Below, piece by piece: positions 8,180-16,364 of a stretch of DNA of 26,478 bases. The notes under the pieces were generated by a model. It did no database searches and was not told the origin of the DNA. It saw only the letters and a list, made by a program, of their open reading frames with translations. The position numbers and the translations under genes were made by a program. Location: NCBI GenBank assembly GCA_041590075.1, contig JBFHUL010000046.1:1-26478 (forward strand), in the 5' to 3' direction. Origin of the DNA: PZPK01 sp041590075 (GTDB lineage: Bacteria; Pseudomonadota; Gammaproteobacteria; Pseudomonadales; Oleiphilaceae). Position 1 is the stretch's first letter, and each line of letters opens with the position of its first letter.

Positions 8180-8198
8180 CACACAAGATGGAAAAAAC

Positions 8199-9509
8199 AT
8201 GCTTACGCGATATCTTAACGCCAGCCCTCGTAGGGCGGGTTATTTGTTGTACCTGCTACCTGCGCTTCTCGCAGTTGCGATGCCAGCGGTACTGAGTGGG
8301 CAGACACTCACGCTCCAACACGCATTTGATGCCGCCGTAACAGGCGACCCGGCCCTGGAACGCTTCGACCAAGAGCAACGCGCCTACATGGCAGAGTCGC
8401 GAGCGGTGGACCATTGGCCAGATCCCACCGTCTTTCTTGCTGCGCAAAACCTGCCGATTGATTCCTTTGCGATGAATCAGGAGCCGATGACGCAACTGCG
8501 CGCTGGCCTGCGACAAATGTTGCCACGCGGTGATTCGCTCACTATTAAGCAAAATGTGTTGCAGACTCAGGCGCATCAGAGCGATGTGCAACAACAGGCC
8601 TATCGGGCCGGCTTAAAACGCGATATAGAAATTGCCTGGTACGACGCCTGGTTTTGGCAAAAGAAACAAACCTTGTTGCGCGAAGATGCGGTGTTTCTGG
8701 AACAGGTCATCGATTTTATTGATTCGCTATATCAGGTAGGCGCCCGGGATCAAAGCGACCTGTTGGGCGCGCGGTTGGAGTTACTCAAACTGGAAGAGCT
8801 CGAAATCGAAGCTTCCCGCCATTATTTGCATTTCAGACACGAACTTGATCGCCTGACTGCCCAAACACTCAAGGGCGACGTAGGGGGCGACTTACCCCTT
8901 ATTGATCTGGATACCTCACGGTTTCCTGATTTCTCACAACACCCCGAATTTCGATTGCTGGAATTGCGCGTTGATATTGCCTCCGATCAGGTGCGTCTCG
9001 CGGAACAGGCTTATCAGCCCATGTGGGGTTTTGAGGTGAGTTACGGCATGCGTCAGGGCGACAATATGGACGGCTCGGACCGTGTCGACTTTGCATCGGC
9101 GGGGGTGTCGGTGCAACTACCGCTGTTTTCACCGGGGCGTGTGGATGGCGAAGTACAGGCCGCGCAGGCACGGGGGCGCGCCGAGCAATTACGGCGAGAC
9201 GAGTACCTGCTGCGCGTGGCGCAACAGTATCGCAAGCTCAAATCTCAGGCGGAGCGTCTGCAAGCGCAATTATCCCTGTACCAAAAAGATGTATTGCCCT
9301 TGTTGCGCGAACAAAAGCAGGCGGCATTGCAAGCCTATCAGGCTGATCGCGGCGACTTTAAACGTGTGAGCGAGCTTTACCGCAAAGAGCAGGCCGCACG
9401 CATTGCAGAACAGTCGCTATTGGTTGAATCCCGGAAACTTCAGGCACAGCTCGCGTACTGGCATGTGGAAGAAGACATGCAAATATCCAAGGAGTCTCAA
9501 ACACCATGA
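8199..9509 (+). CDS. cusC: TolC-family outer membrane efflux protein (CusC/CzcC-like)
   Basis: This 436-residue protein has an N-terminal signal peptide (cleavage near residue 34, LSGQ-T) and no lipobox cysteine, unlike E. coli CusC. The rest is rich in long amphipathic, Gln/Ala/Leu-heavy helices characteristic of the OEP (TolC) fold, organised as two similar halves (about 38-215 and 235-425). Motifs such as ALERFDQEQRA and LEQVIDFIDSLYQVG fit the family. It would form the outer-membrane channel of the tripartite heavy-metal efflux pump with the next two gene products. The stop overlaps the adaptor ATG in an ATGA junction (9506-9509), indicating translational coupling. The symbol is by function and position, since the sequence itself is only diagnostic of a metal-RND-type TolC protein. 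Confidence 0.88.
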   Translation: MLTRYLNASPRRAGYLLYLLPALLAVAMPAVLSGQTLTLQHAFDAAVTGDPALERFDQEQRAYMAESRAVDHWPDPTVFLAAQNLPIDSFAMNQEPMTQLRAGLRQMLPRGDSLTIKQNVLQTQAHQSDVQQQAYRAGLKRDIEIAWYDAWFWQKKQTLLREDAVFLEQVIDFIDSLYQVGARDQSDLLGARLELLKLEELEIEASRHYLHFRHELDRLTAQTLKGDVGGDLPLIDLDTSRFPDFSQHPEFRLLELRVDIASDQVRLAEQAYQPMWGFEVSYGMRQGDNMDGSDRVDFASAGVSVQLPLFSPGRVDGEVQAAQARGRAEQLRRDEYLLRVAQQYRKLKSQAERLQAQLSLYQKDVLPLLREQKQAALQAYQADRGDFKRVSELYRKEQAARIAEQSLLVESRKLQAQLAYWHVEEDMQISKESQTP

Positions 9510-11137
9510 AAGCCATCATTATTTTAATTATTGGAGTCGGGCTGGGCTGGTTAGCCAATATGTTTTTGAGTCCTATGTTGGGCAGTGGGCATGCAGGCAT
9601 GGAGCAAACCGCAGAACCGGCCGAGAAAAAGCCCTTGTATTGGGTGGCGCCCATGGATAAGAACTACCGACGCGATGGCCCGGGCAAGTCGCCTATGGGG
9701 ATGGATCTGGTACCGGTTTATGAAGAAGACCTTGCCGGTGGAGACGAAAACGCCGTGCGCATTACGCCTGCGGTGATGAATAATCTGGGCGTGAAAACCG
9801 CCGAGGTGGTTGAGGCGCCACTGGTTAAACACATCGAAACCGTAGGTAAAGTGGACTTTGACGAAAGCCGTATTCGCCATATTCACAGTCGTGTTGAGGG
9901 TTGGATAGAGCGCTTGAATGTCGCAGCGGCCGGTGACCCGGTGCGCGCAGGGCAGGTGTTGTATGAGCTATATTCGCCAGCTCTGGTGAGTGCGCAGGAA
10001 GAATACCTTGCAGCCATTAAGAGCGGTAATCGCGCCTTAATCAGAGCGTCGGCGAGAAGGCTCGAAGCTTTGGGCTTGAATGAGGAACAAATCAAGTCGC
10101 TGGCCAAAGCCAATCGTGTCGAGCAGCGTGTGAAAGTGACAGCCGCCGCTAACGGTATCGTTAAAGCCCTCAACGTGAGGCAGGGGATGTTCATTAAACC
10201 TGCAACCGAGGTGATGAGTATTGCCACACTCGAATCCGTGTGGGTAAAAGCCGATGTGTATGAAAGTTCTGCGCATCAGGTTTTTCAGGGGCAATCGGCA
10301 GAAGTCTCATTGTGGGGGCTGCCAGATAAACGCTGGATTGGCATGGTCAACTACATCGAACCTGTGGTGGACGAAAAGTCGCGTACCTTACCCCTCCGAA
10401 TTCGCGTCGTGAATGAGGAGCAGCAACTCAAACCCAACATGCTGGCGCGTATTGAATTGGAAGCGCCCAGCAGCTCCGCCCAGTTGTTGGTGCCCCGGTC
10501 GGCGGTGATTCATGGTGCCCGCCATGCGCGCGTGGTCAAAGCCTTGGGCGACGGGAAGTTTCAGTCGGTATTGGTCGAGTTGGGCGACCAAGGCGTGGTG
10601 GACGGTCAACCCGTAGTGGCTATACGCAGTGGTTTGCAACGAGGAGACAGGGTAGTGACGTCGGCGCAGTTCCTGATTGATTCAGAATCCAATATCGAAG
10701 CGGAGCTTGCGCGCATGGACGAAGGTTCGATGGGTTCTGGTTCAATGGATCATGGCGCAATGGATCACGGTTCGATGGACCAGGATGCAAATGGCCAGGT
10801 TGTGCATGCGATGGGGGTCGTTGATCAGGTGATGCCGGCCATGGGGATGGTCAAACTCACTCATGATCCGATACCCGCGCTCGACTGGCCCAAGATGACC
10901 ATGGACTTCCCTCTGGCCGAGGGGCTGTCAACCGGCGACTTCACACCCGGACAAACCGTGCACTTTATGTTGTGGGTGGGTGACAACTACGAGTATCGCA
11001 TTGAGTCGTTGATGGGTGGTCATCAGATGGATGATCACGCCATGGCCGATGATTCCATGACTAATCACATCATGGAAGACCACACCATGGACGATCACAG
11101 CATGCATGATCACGACGTCATGGGAGAGGCGCAATGA
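9506..11137 (+). CDS. cusB: Cu(I)/Ag(I) RND periplasmic adaptor CusB fused to a CusF-type domain
   Basis: This 543-residue membrane-fusion protein has an N-terminal anchor (3-22), then a heavy-metal-binding segment around YWVAPM…SPMGMDLVP (45-70) with methionines M50, M64 and M66 and no cysteine. The adaptor core follows (about 85-400: barrel-sandwich hybrid, a short helical hairpin around 155-205, beta barrel). Residues 431-501 form a CusF-like domain with H453, W461, M464 and M466, the same spacing as the Cu(I) ligands H36, W44, M47 and M49 of E. coli CusF. The core and CusF domain are joined by SMDHGAMDHGSMDQ repeats (407-426), and the protein ends in a Met/His/Asp-rich tail (506-539). I infer that the fused chaperone hands Cu(I) directly to the pump. 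ATGA overlaps link it to both neighbours. Confidence 0.93.
   Translation: MKAIIILIIGVGLGWLANMFLSPMLGSGHAGMEQTAEPAEKKPLYWVAPMDKNYRRDGPGKSPMGMDLVPVYEEDLAGGDENAVRITPAVMNNLGVKTAEVVEAPLVKHIETVGKVDFDESRIRHIHSRVEGWIERLNVAAAGDPVRAGQVLYELYSPALVSAQEEYLAAIKSGNRALIRASARRLEALGLNEEQIKSLAKANRVEQRVKVTAAANGIVKALNVRQGMFIKPATEVMSIATLESVWVKADVYESSAHQVFQGQSAEVSLWGLPDKRWIGMVNYIEPVVDEKSRTLPLRIRVVNEEQQLKPNMLARIELEAPSSSAQLLVPRSAVIHGARHARVVKALGDGKFQSVLVELGDQGVVDGQPVVAIRSGLQRGDRVVTSAQFLIDSESNIEAELARMDEGSMGSGSMDHGAMDHGSMDQDANGQVVHAMGVVDQVMPAMGMVKLTHDPIPALDWPKMTMDFPLAEGLSTGDFTPGQTVHFMLWVGDNYEYRIESLMGGHQMDDHAMADDSMTNHIMEDHTMDDHSMHDHDVMGEAQ
10724..10783 (+). repeat. Met/His repeat linker coding repeat in cusB
   Basis: About five imperfect 12-base units encode GSMG/GSMD/HGAMD/HGSMD tetrapeptide-like repeats. 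The repeat sits exactly between the adaptor core and the CusF domain and offers Met and His side chains for metal capture. Confidence 0.75.
11021..11125 (+). repeat. Met/His/Asp-rich C-terminal tail repeat in cusB
   Basis: About six degenerate units of the form M-x-D-H/D-x encode HQMDDHAMADD, SMTNHIMEDH and TMDDHSMHDH. The tail follows the CusF domain and ends four residues before the stop. The unit pattern resembles that of the linker repeat, suggesting slippage or duplication. Confidence 0.7.
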
Positions 11138-14100
11138 TAGAAAAAGTCATTCGCGCTTCGATCGCCAACCGAGGCCTGATCATTCTGCTTACCGTACTGT
11201 TGGTAGGGGCCGGTGTTTTTTCGGTCAAGCAAACGCCCGTGGACGCGATACCCGATTTATCGGATGTGCAGGTCATTATCAAAACCTCTTACCCGGGGCA
11301 GGCGCCGCAGGTGGTGCAGGATCAGGTGACTTACCCGCTGACCACCGCCATGTTGTCGGTACCCGGAGCCGTCACCGTGCGGGGGTTTTCTTTTTTTGGC
11401 GATTCCTATGTGTATGTCATTTTTGAAGACGGCACCGATATCTATTGGGCGCGTTCTCGGGTGCTGGAATATCTGAGTCAGGTATCGGAAAAGCTCCCCG
11501 CTTCGGCGCGCCCGCAACTTGGGCCCGATGCCACCGGGGTAGGTTGGATCTATCTCTATGCGCTGGTGGATCGCACCGGGCAACATTCCCTTGCTGATTT
11601 GCGCAGTATTCAGGATTGGTTTCTTAAGTACGAACTCCAGACCGTCGCAGGTGTATCTGAAGTTGCCACCGTCGGCGGTATGGTCAGGCAGTACCAAGTC
11701 GAGGTGGATCCGCAACAGTTGCGGGCGCACAACGTGCCCTTGGCCCATGTCGCCATGGCATTGAAGCGTGCCAATCAGGAAAGCGGTGCCTCGGTGGTCG
11801 AGATGGCCGAGGCGGAATACATGGTGCGCGTCACCGGCTACTTGCAGTCGGTCGACGATATTGAAGAAATTGCTCTGGGCTTACGGCCAGACAATGTACC
11901 GCTGCGCATCAAAGATGTCGCGCGCGTCTCAGAGGGGCCGCAAATGCGGCGTGGCATCGCCGAGCTGGACGGTGAGGGCGAAGTGGTTGGTGGCATCGTC
12001 GTCATGCGCTACGGCGAGAATGCGCAAACGGTGATCGAGGGCGTCAAGGCCAAGCTCGAATCGCTAAAAAGCGGTTTGCCTGATGGCGTCGAGATCGTGA
12101 CCACCTATGACCGTTCCACATTGATCAACCGGGCCATCGACAACCTTTACGAAAAGCTTCTCGAAGAGTTCATCGTTGTCAGCCTGATCTGCGCGTTGTT
12201 TTTATTCCATCTGCGCTCGTCACTGGTAGTCATACTCAGTTTGCCAGTGGGTATCCTCGCGGCCTTTGTGGTGATGTACCAGCAAGGGCTCAACGCCAAT
12301 ATCATGTCACTGGGCGGTATCGCCATCGCCATCGGCGCGATGGTCGATGGTGCGATAGTCATGATCGAGAATGTGCATAAACATCTTGAACGCACTCACG
12401 TCACCAAAGAAAACCGTTGGGAGGTGATGGCCAAGGCAGCCAGCGAAGTGGGGCCGCCTCTGTTCTTTTCTTTGCTCATTATCACCATGAGCTTTTTGCC
12501 CGTATTCACGCTCGAAGCGCAGGAAGGCAAGATGTTTGCGCCCTTGGCCTTCACCAAAACCTATGCCATGGCCGCGGCTGCCGGGCTCGCCATTACCTTG
12601 GTGCCGGTGCTCATGGGCTATTGCATTCGTGGCAAGATTATCGCCGAGCACAAAAATCCGCTGAACCGCATGCTCACCGCCCTGTATCGCCCGGTGATTC
12701 GCGGCGTGCTGCGCTATCCCATTGCTGTGGTGCTGTTGAGCGTCGTGGTCATGGTGGTGGGCTTGCTGCCTGCAAAAGACTTGGGCAGCGAGTTTATGCC
12801 GCCGCTTGATGAGGGCGACCTTATGTACATGCCTACCACCTATGCTGGTTTGTCGATCGGTAAAGCGCGAGAGCTCTTGCAGCAGACCGACAAACTAATT
12901 GCCACGGTGCCCGAGGTGGAGCGTGTGTTTGGCAAGATCGGTCGCGCTGAGACGGCGACCGATCCTGCGCCGCTCACCATGATCGAAACCTTTATTCAGC
13001 TCAAGCCACGCGAGCAATGGCGTCCGGGTGTGACCACCGATAGCTTGCGCGCGGAGCTCGATAAGCTGGTGAAATTCCCCGGTCTCACCAATGCCTGGGT
13101 GATGCCCATCAAAACCCGTATCGACATGCTGTCTACCGGTATCAAAACGCCGGTGGGTATCAAAGTCGCGGGCCCCGATTTGAAAGAAATCGAAAAAATC
13201 GGAAGGCAGCTCGAAGACGTACTCCCTCAGGTATCCGGTACGGCTTCGGTGTATTCGGAGCGTGTTGCCGGTGGGCGTTATCTGATGGTGGATATCGATC
13301 GCACGCGCGCGGCACGTTTCGGCTTGAGTATCGAAGATGTGCAACAGCACATGCGCGCCGCAGTGGGTGGGATGAACGTGACAGAGACGGTCGAAGGGTT
13401 AGAGCGTTACCCGGTGAATGTGCGTTATCCGCAGCGTTACCGCGATTCGGCCATGAGTCTGGCTGAATTGCCCATTGTGACGCCCGCTGGCCAACACATT
13501 TTACTGCGAGACGTCGCCGATGTGCGCATCGAAGACGGGCCTCCGGGAATAAAAAGTGAAAACGCGCGTCTGAATGGCTGGACGCTGGTGGATATTGCCG
13601 ATCGGGATCTGGGATCGTATGTGGCGGAAGCGCAGCGCGTGGTCGCCGAGCAGGTGGAATTGCCACCGGGTTACTCACTTAACTGGTCGGGGCAGTATGA
13701 ATACATGCTGCGCGCGGAAGAGCGTTTGCGCATTGTTGTGCCGCTAACGCTGGGCATCATCATGCTGCTGCTGTATCTCAATTTCAGAAACGTGGTCGAG
13801 GTGCTGATCATCATGGGCACCGTACCTTTTTCGCTATTGGGTGGCGTGTGGCTGATGAAAGCGCTGGATTACAATATGTCGATTGCGGTTGCAGTGGGCT
13901 TTATTGCGCTGGCCGGCGTTGCGGTTGAGATTGGCGTTCTCATGCTGGTCTATCTCAATCAAAGCCTTAAACGCATGGCGACCGCCTGCGCAAGCGAAGG
14001 GCGACAGATGGCAGCGTCCGACCTGTTGCAAGCGGTGCAAGAAGGTGCCGGCCTGCGCGTGCGCCCCATCATGATGACGGTGCTCGCCATCATCGTCGGC

Positions 14101-14268
14101 TTGGTGCCCATCATGATGGGGGGCGGTACGGGCTCCGAAGTGATGCAGCGCATCGCGGGCCCGATGATCGGGGGCATGATTTCAACGGTAGTGCTGGCCT
14201 TGCTGGTGCTACCTGCCATTTATTTTGTCTGGAAACGTAGCGGACTCAATAAAACCAAAAAACCTTAA
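11134..14268 (+). CDS. cusA: Cu(I)/Ag(I) RND efflux transporter CusA
   Basis: This 1044-residue inner-membrane proton antiporter has full RND length with twelve expected helices and two large periplasmic loops. The TM4 motif GAMVDGAIVMIENVHKHLE places the proton-relay aspartate at D405. The substrate methionines of CusA are all present: M566 in GDLMYMP, M616 in APLTMIE and M665 in RIDMLSTGIKTPVGIKV, a constant offset of seven from E. coli M573, M623 and M672. This supports Cu(I)/Ag(I) specificity rather than Zn/Co (CzcA). It pumps periplasmic or cytosolic Cu(I) through the TolC-like partner. It starts inside the stop of the adaptor (ATGA at 11134) and is followed 14 bases later by the cupredoxin gene, so it is mid-operon. 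Confidence 0.96.
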   Translation: MIEKVIRASIANRGLIILLTVLLVGAGVFSVKQTPVDAIPDLSDVQVIIKTSYPGQAPQVVQDQVTYPLTTAMLSVPGAVTVRGFSFFGDSYVYVIFEDGTDIYWARSRVLEYLSQVSEKLPASARPQLGPDATGVGWIYLYALVDRTGQHSLADLRSIQDWFLKYELQTVAGVSEVATVGGMVRQYQVEVDPQQLRAHNVPLAHVAMALKRANQESGASVVEMAEAEYMVRVTGYLQSVDDIEEIALGLRPDNVPLRIKDVARVSEGPQMRRGIAELDGEGEVVGGIVVMRYGENAQTVIEGVKAKLESLKSGLPDGVEIVTTYDRSTLINRAIDNLYEKLLEEFIVVSLICALFLFHLRSSLVVILSLPVGILAAFVVMYQQGLNANIMSLGGIAIAIGAMVDGAIVMIENVHKHLERTHVTKENRWEVMAKAASEVGPPLFFSLLIITMSFLPVFTLEAQEGKMFAPLAFTKTYAMAAAAGLAITLVPVLMGYCIRGKIIAEHKNPLNRMLTALYRPVIRGVLRYPIAVVLLSVVVMVVGLLPAKDLGSEFMPPLDEGDLMYMPTTYAGLSIGKARELLQQTDKLIATVPEVERVFGKIGRAETATDPAPLTMIETFIQLKPREQWRPGVTTDSLRAELDKLVKFPGLTNAWVMPIKTRIDMLSTGIKTPVGIKVAGPDLKEIEKIGRQLEDVLPQVSGTASVYSERVAGGRYLMVDIDRTRAARFGLSIEDVQQHMRAAVGGMNVTETVEGLERYPVNVRYPQRYRDSAMSLAELPIVTPAGQHILLRDVADVRIEDGPPGIKSENARLNGWTLVDIADRDLGSYVAEAQRVVAEQVELPPGYSLNWSGQYEYMLRAEERLRIVVPLTLGIIMLLLYLNFRNVVEVLIIMGTVPFSLLGGVWLMKALDYNMSIAVAVGFIALAGVAVEIGVLMLVYLNQSLKRMATACASEGRQMAASDLLQAVQEGAGLRVRPIMMTVLAIIVGLVPIMMGGGTGSEVMQRIAGPMIGGMISTVVLALLVLPAIYFVWKRSGLNKTKKP

Positions 14269-14282
14269 ATGAGGAACACACT

Positions 14283-15017
14283 ATGAAACGTTTAAATCAA
14301 TCTGCTTTGGTAGTGGTGTTGTCTGCTTTCGCCGGCATGAGTTTGGCTAGCCCCGGGCATCAACACGGTAGCGCAGTGCAAGACGACAAAAAGAATGAAG
14401 CGACGATGATGCAACATGAAGGCGATGGGAGTATGCATGGCGGGCATGGGCACATGATGGGAGATCACAAGCATCAAATGATGCAAAAGGAAGAGCCGGG
14501 GCACCCACATCAGCCATCGCAGAAACACAAAGAGGCGGGACACATGATGAAACATGAAGAGGGTCATCATGGCAATGGACATCACGGTATGCCGCATCAT
14601 GGCGAGGGGCATCACAGCATGGGGCATCATGGCGGCTCCAAGGCCGGCAAGCCAGGTAAGGAAAAGCATGTTGATCGGGTGGTGCACGTTGAGGCTAACG
14701 ACCAGATGCGCTTTGAGCACGAAAAGCTACAGGTAAAACCGGGCGAGACCATTAAGTTTGTGGTGCACAATAAAGGCAAAATTGCCCACGAGTTTGCATT
14801 AGGGACCAAGGATGAACACCACGCCCATGGCCAAATGATGATGAAACATCCGGGCATGCATCATGAGGAAGGTGGCGCCGCCATTACCTTGCAACCCGGT
14901 GAAACCAAAGAACTGATCTGGACCTTTCATCACGCTGAAGATGTGCAGGTAGCCTGTAATATTCCAGGCCATTATGCCGCAGGCATGCATAGCCCGGTGA
15001 TGATGAAGCATGATTAG
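14283..15017 (+). CDS. Periplasmic His/Met-rich cupredoxin (CopI-like)
   Basis: This 244-residue protein has a signal peptide (cleavage near SLAS-P, residue 23), a long disordered His/Met-rich region (about 24-120) with runs such as HGGHGHMMGDHKHQMM and HHGNGHHGMPHHGEGHH, and a C-terminal cupredoxin domain (about 132-244). Type-1 copper ligands are visible: H169 in AHEFALG, C225 and H230 in ACNIPGH, and M235 in AAGM. This arrangement matches CopI-type periplasmic cupredoxins that protect against copper. The loop between strands holds a further Met/His patch (HGQMMMKHPGMHH, 182-194). Expected roles are Cu buffering and electron transfer, possibly Cu(I)/Cu(II) conversion ahead of efflux. AGGA lies seven bases before the ATG, and the gene lies 14 bases after cusA. 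The family is confident; the exact role is inferred. Confidence 0.9.
   Translation: MKRLNQSALVVVLSAFAGMSLASPGHQHGSAVQDDKKNEATMMQHEGDGSMHGGHGHMMGDHKHQMMQKEEPGHPHQPSQKHKEAGHMMKHEEGHHGNGHHGMPHHGEGHHSMGHHGGSKAGKPGKEKHVDRVVHVEANDQMRFEHEKLQVKPGETIKFVVHNKGKIAHEFALGTKDEHHAHGQMMMKHPGMHHEEGGAAITLQPGETKELIWTFHHAEDVQVACNIPGHYAAGMHSPVMMKHD
14409..14633 (+). repeat. Low-complexity His/Met-coding tract
   Basis: Imperfect repeats rich in CAT and ATG codons (for example catcatgg units) encode residues 43-117 of the cupredoxin protein. The tract is purine- and CAT-rich and probably prone to length variation. Confidence 0.7.
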
Positions 15018-15087
15018 CTGTTAACTGTTTTGCCCCAGTAAAAAAGCAAGTAACGCGCATACATGCAGTATCAAAAGTGGTGTGTAC

Positions 15088-15120
15088 ACGGCGCAGTGAA
15101 CCCATGTGGTTACGCGCCGT
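15088..15120 (+). other. Hairpin between cupredoxin and DUF3047 genes
   Basis: ACGGCGC (15088-15094) and GCGCCGT (15114-15120) form a perfect 7-bp stem, with a partly pairing inner GTGAACC/GGTTAC. No T tract follows, so it is more likely an mRNA-stabilising or attenuating hairpin than a terminator. It sits in the 136-base gap, the largest within the plus-strand copper genes. Confidence 0.45.
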
Positions 15121-15153
15121 CAAAGCACCTTTCATTGTTTTAAGGAGACGAGC

Positions 15154-15798
15154 GTGTTTCGTTGTTCACGCATGGTGTTACTTGCTTTGGGCCTAATGGT
15201 GAATAGTTTAGCCTTTGGTGAGAGCTATAGCGGATTCGCCCAAAAAGGTCTGCAAGACTGGGAGATCATCGAATTCGAAGGTATAACCCAATACGCCCTA
15301 AGCAGAGAGGGTGAAGAGGCGGTGATAACCGCTACCAGCCACGGCACGGCGTCGGGGCTGGTCAAAAAGCACACAGTCGATTTGCGAAAAACACCCATAC
15401 TCGAATGGCGCTGGCGTGTGGAGAAAGCACTACCGCCCCTGCAGGAACAAACAAAAATGGGCGACGATTATGCCGCGCGTGTGTATGTGATCGTAAAAGA
15501 TGGCTGGTTTTTCTGGCAAACCAGAGCCTTGAACTATGTCTGGTCGAGTCGTAATGAGCCACCGGCCTCCTGGCCGAATGCCTTTGCACCGGATAACGCC
15601 ATCATGCTGCCTTTACGTAATGCGTCTCATGGTCACGCCAAGTGGTATAGCGAGCGCCGGAATATTCGTAAGGATCTGAAACAATTGTTTGGTAAAGACT
15701 TTGATGAAGTCGAGGCGGTCGCTATTATGTCCGACACCGACAACAGCGGATTGTCCGCGAAAGCCAGCTATGGCGAACTGTTTTTTCTTGAGGAATGA
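15154..15798 (+). CDS. Exported DUF3047 family protein
   Basis: The frame opens at 15106, but the GTG at 15154 is chosen because AAGGAG lies six bases upstream and a signal peptide follows immediately (MFRCSRMVLLALGLMVNSLA, cleavage near FG-ES). The 214-residue product shows the DUF3047 pattern: LEWRWRVEKALP, then DDYAARVYVIVKDG, a Trp-rich ALNYVWSS segment, WYSERRNIRKDLKQLFG, and a closing VAIMSDTDNSG…YGELFF. The fold is predicted to be an all-beta, carbohydrate-binding-like module in the periplasm, but no biochemical function is known to me. It sits between the cupredoxin gene and a DUF411 gene whose start nearly overlaps its stop, so it is probably expressed with the copper genes. It has no Met/His/Cys enrichment and therefore is not an obvious metal binder itself. 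Confidence 0.85.
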   Translation: MFRCSRMVLLALGLMVNSLAFGESYSGFAQKGLQDWEIIEFEGITQYALSREGEEAVITATSHGTASGLVKKHTVDLRKTPILEWRWRVEKALPPLQEQTKMGDDYAARVYVIVKDGWFFWQTRALNYVWSSRNEPPASWPNAFAPDNAIMLPLRNASHGHAKWYSERRNIRKDLKQLFGKDFDEVEAVAIMSDTDNSGLSAKASYGELFFLEE

Positions 15799-15803
15799 AG
15801 AAT

Positions 15804-16331
15804 ATGAAGCTTTCCATATTGAAACTGGTGCCATGGCTCTTATGCGCGGTGTTATTGCAGGCATGCAGTGACGCCGATGCGCCGGAAGGCCAGAGCAGCG
15901 CCGCTCTGGAATCGCCTCAAAAAATAGACATCCGTGATCAGCTTACCGTATACAAAACACCCACCTGCGGGTGCTGCGGCGAATGGGTGACGCATGTGCA
16001 GGGTGCCGGGTTCCACGCCGATGTGGTGAATCAGGATACCGTTGCGCATGTGAAAGATCGCTTTGATATTCCCGCCAATGCACGCTCCTGCCATACCGCG
16101 GTGAGCGATTCAGGCTATGTGTTTGAGGGGCACGTGCCCGCCAAGTACATGCGGCAGTTTCTGGCCGAAGCGCCCCCAAATGCACAAGGCTTGCTGGTGC
16201 CCGCTATGCCTGTGGGTAGCCCGGGGATGGAGGTAGAAGACCGCTTTCAGCCCTATCGTATTCTACAGCTTAATAAAGATGGCAGTCTTCAGATTTATGC
16301 CACTGTCACGAACTACGAGCAGCAGTTTTAG
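15804..16331 (+). CDS. DUF411 (CopG-like) periplasmic copper lipoprotein
   Basis: This 175-residue protein is numbered from ATG 15804, chosen because AGGA lies nine bases upstream; ATG 15795 would overlap the previous stop in an ATGA. The N-terminus is a lipoprotein signal with lipobox LLQAC (C21), so it is membrane-anchored on the periplasmic side. The DUF411 domain (about 45-170) has the thioredoxin-like TPTCGCCGEW motif (C55, C57, C58), the conserved SCHTA (C96, H97), EGHVPA, and the PAMPVGSPGME loop with M135 and M142. DUF411 proteins (CopG of Pseudomonas and Vibrio) bind Cu(I) clusters and are thought to act as copper redox or chaperone proteins. It closes the plus-strand copper gene run. 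The lipid anchor is a notable variation on soluble homologues. Confidence 0.9.
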   Translation: MKLSILKLVPWLLCAVLLQACSDADAPEGQSSAALESPQKIDIRDQLTVYKTPTCGCCGEWVTHVQGAGFHADVVNQDTVAHVKDRFDIPANARSCHTAVSDSGYVFEGHVPAKYMRQFLAEAPPNAQGLLVPAMPVGSPGMEVEDRFQPYRILQLNKDGSLQIYATVTNYEQQF

Positions 16332-16364
16332 GGGGGTGCTCGGAACAGGGCTAGCGTTAGCGTG

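Noticed and set aside
13160..13678. 172-residue minus-strand open frame
   Set aside because: It is an antisense shadow of cusA, rich in Pro/Arg/Ser, with no start signal.
14409..14633. CAT/ATG-rich tract as a CRISPR or non-coding satellite
   Set aside because: The repeats are degenerate, in frame and encode the His/Met-rich region of an exported cupredoxin.
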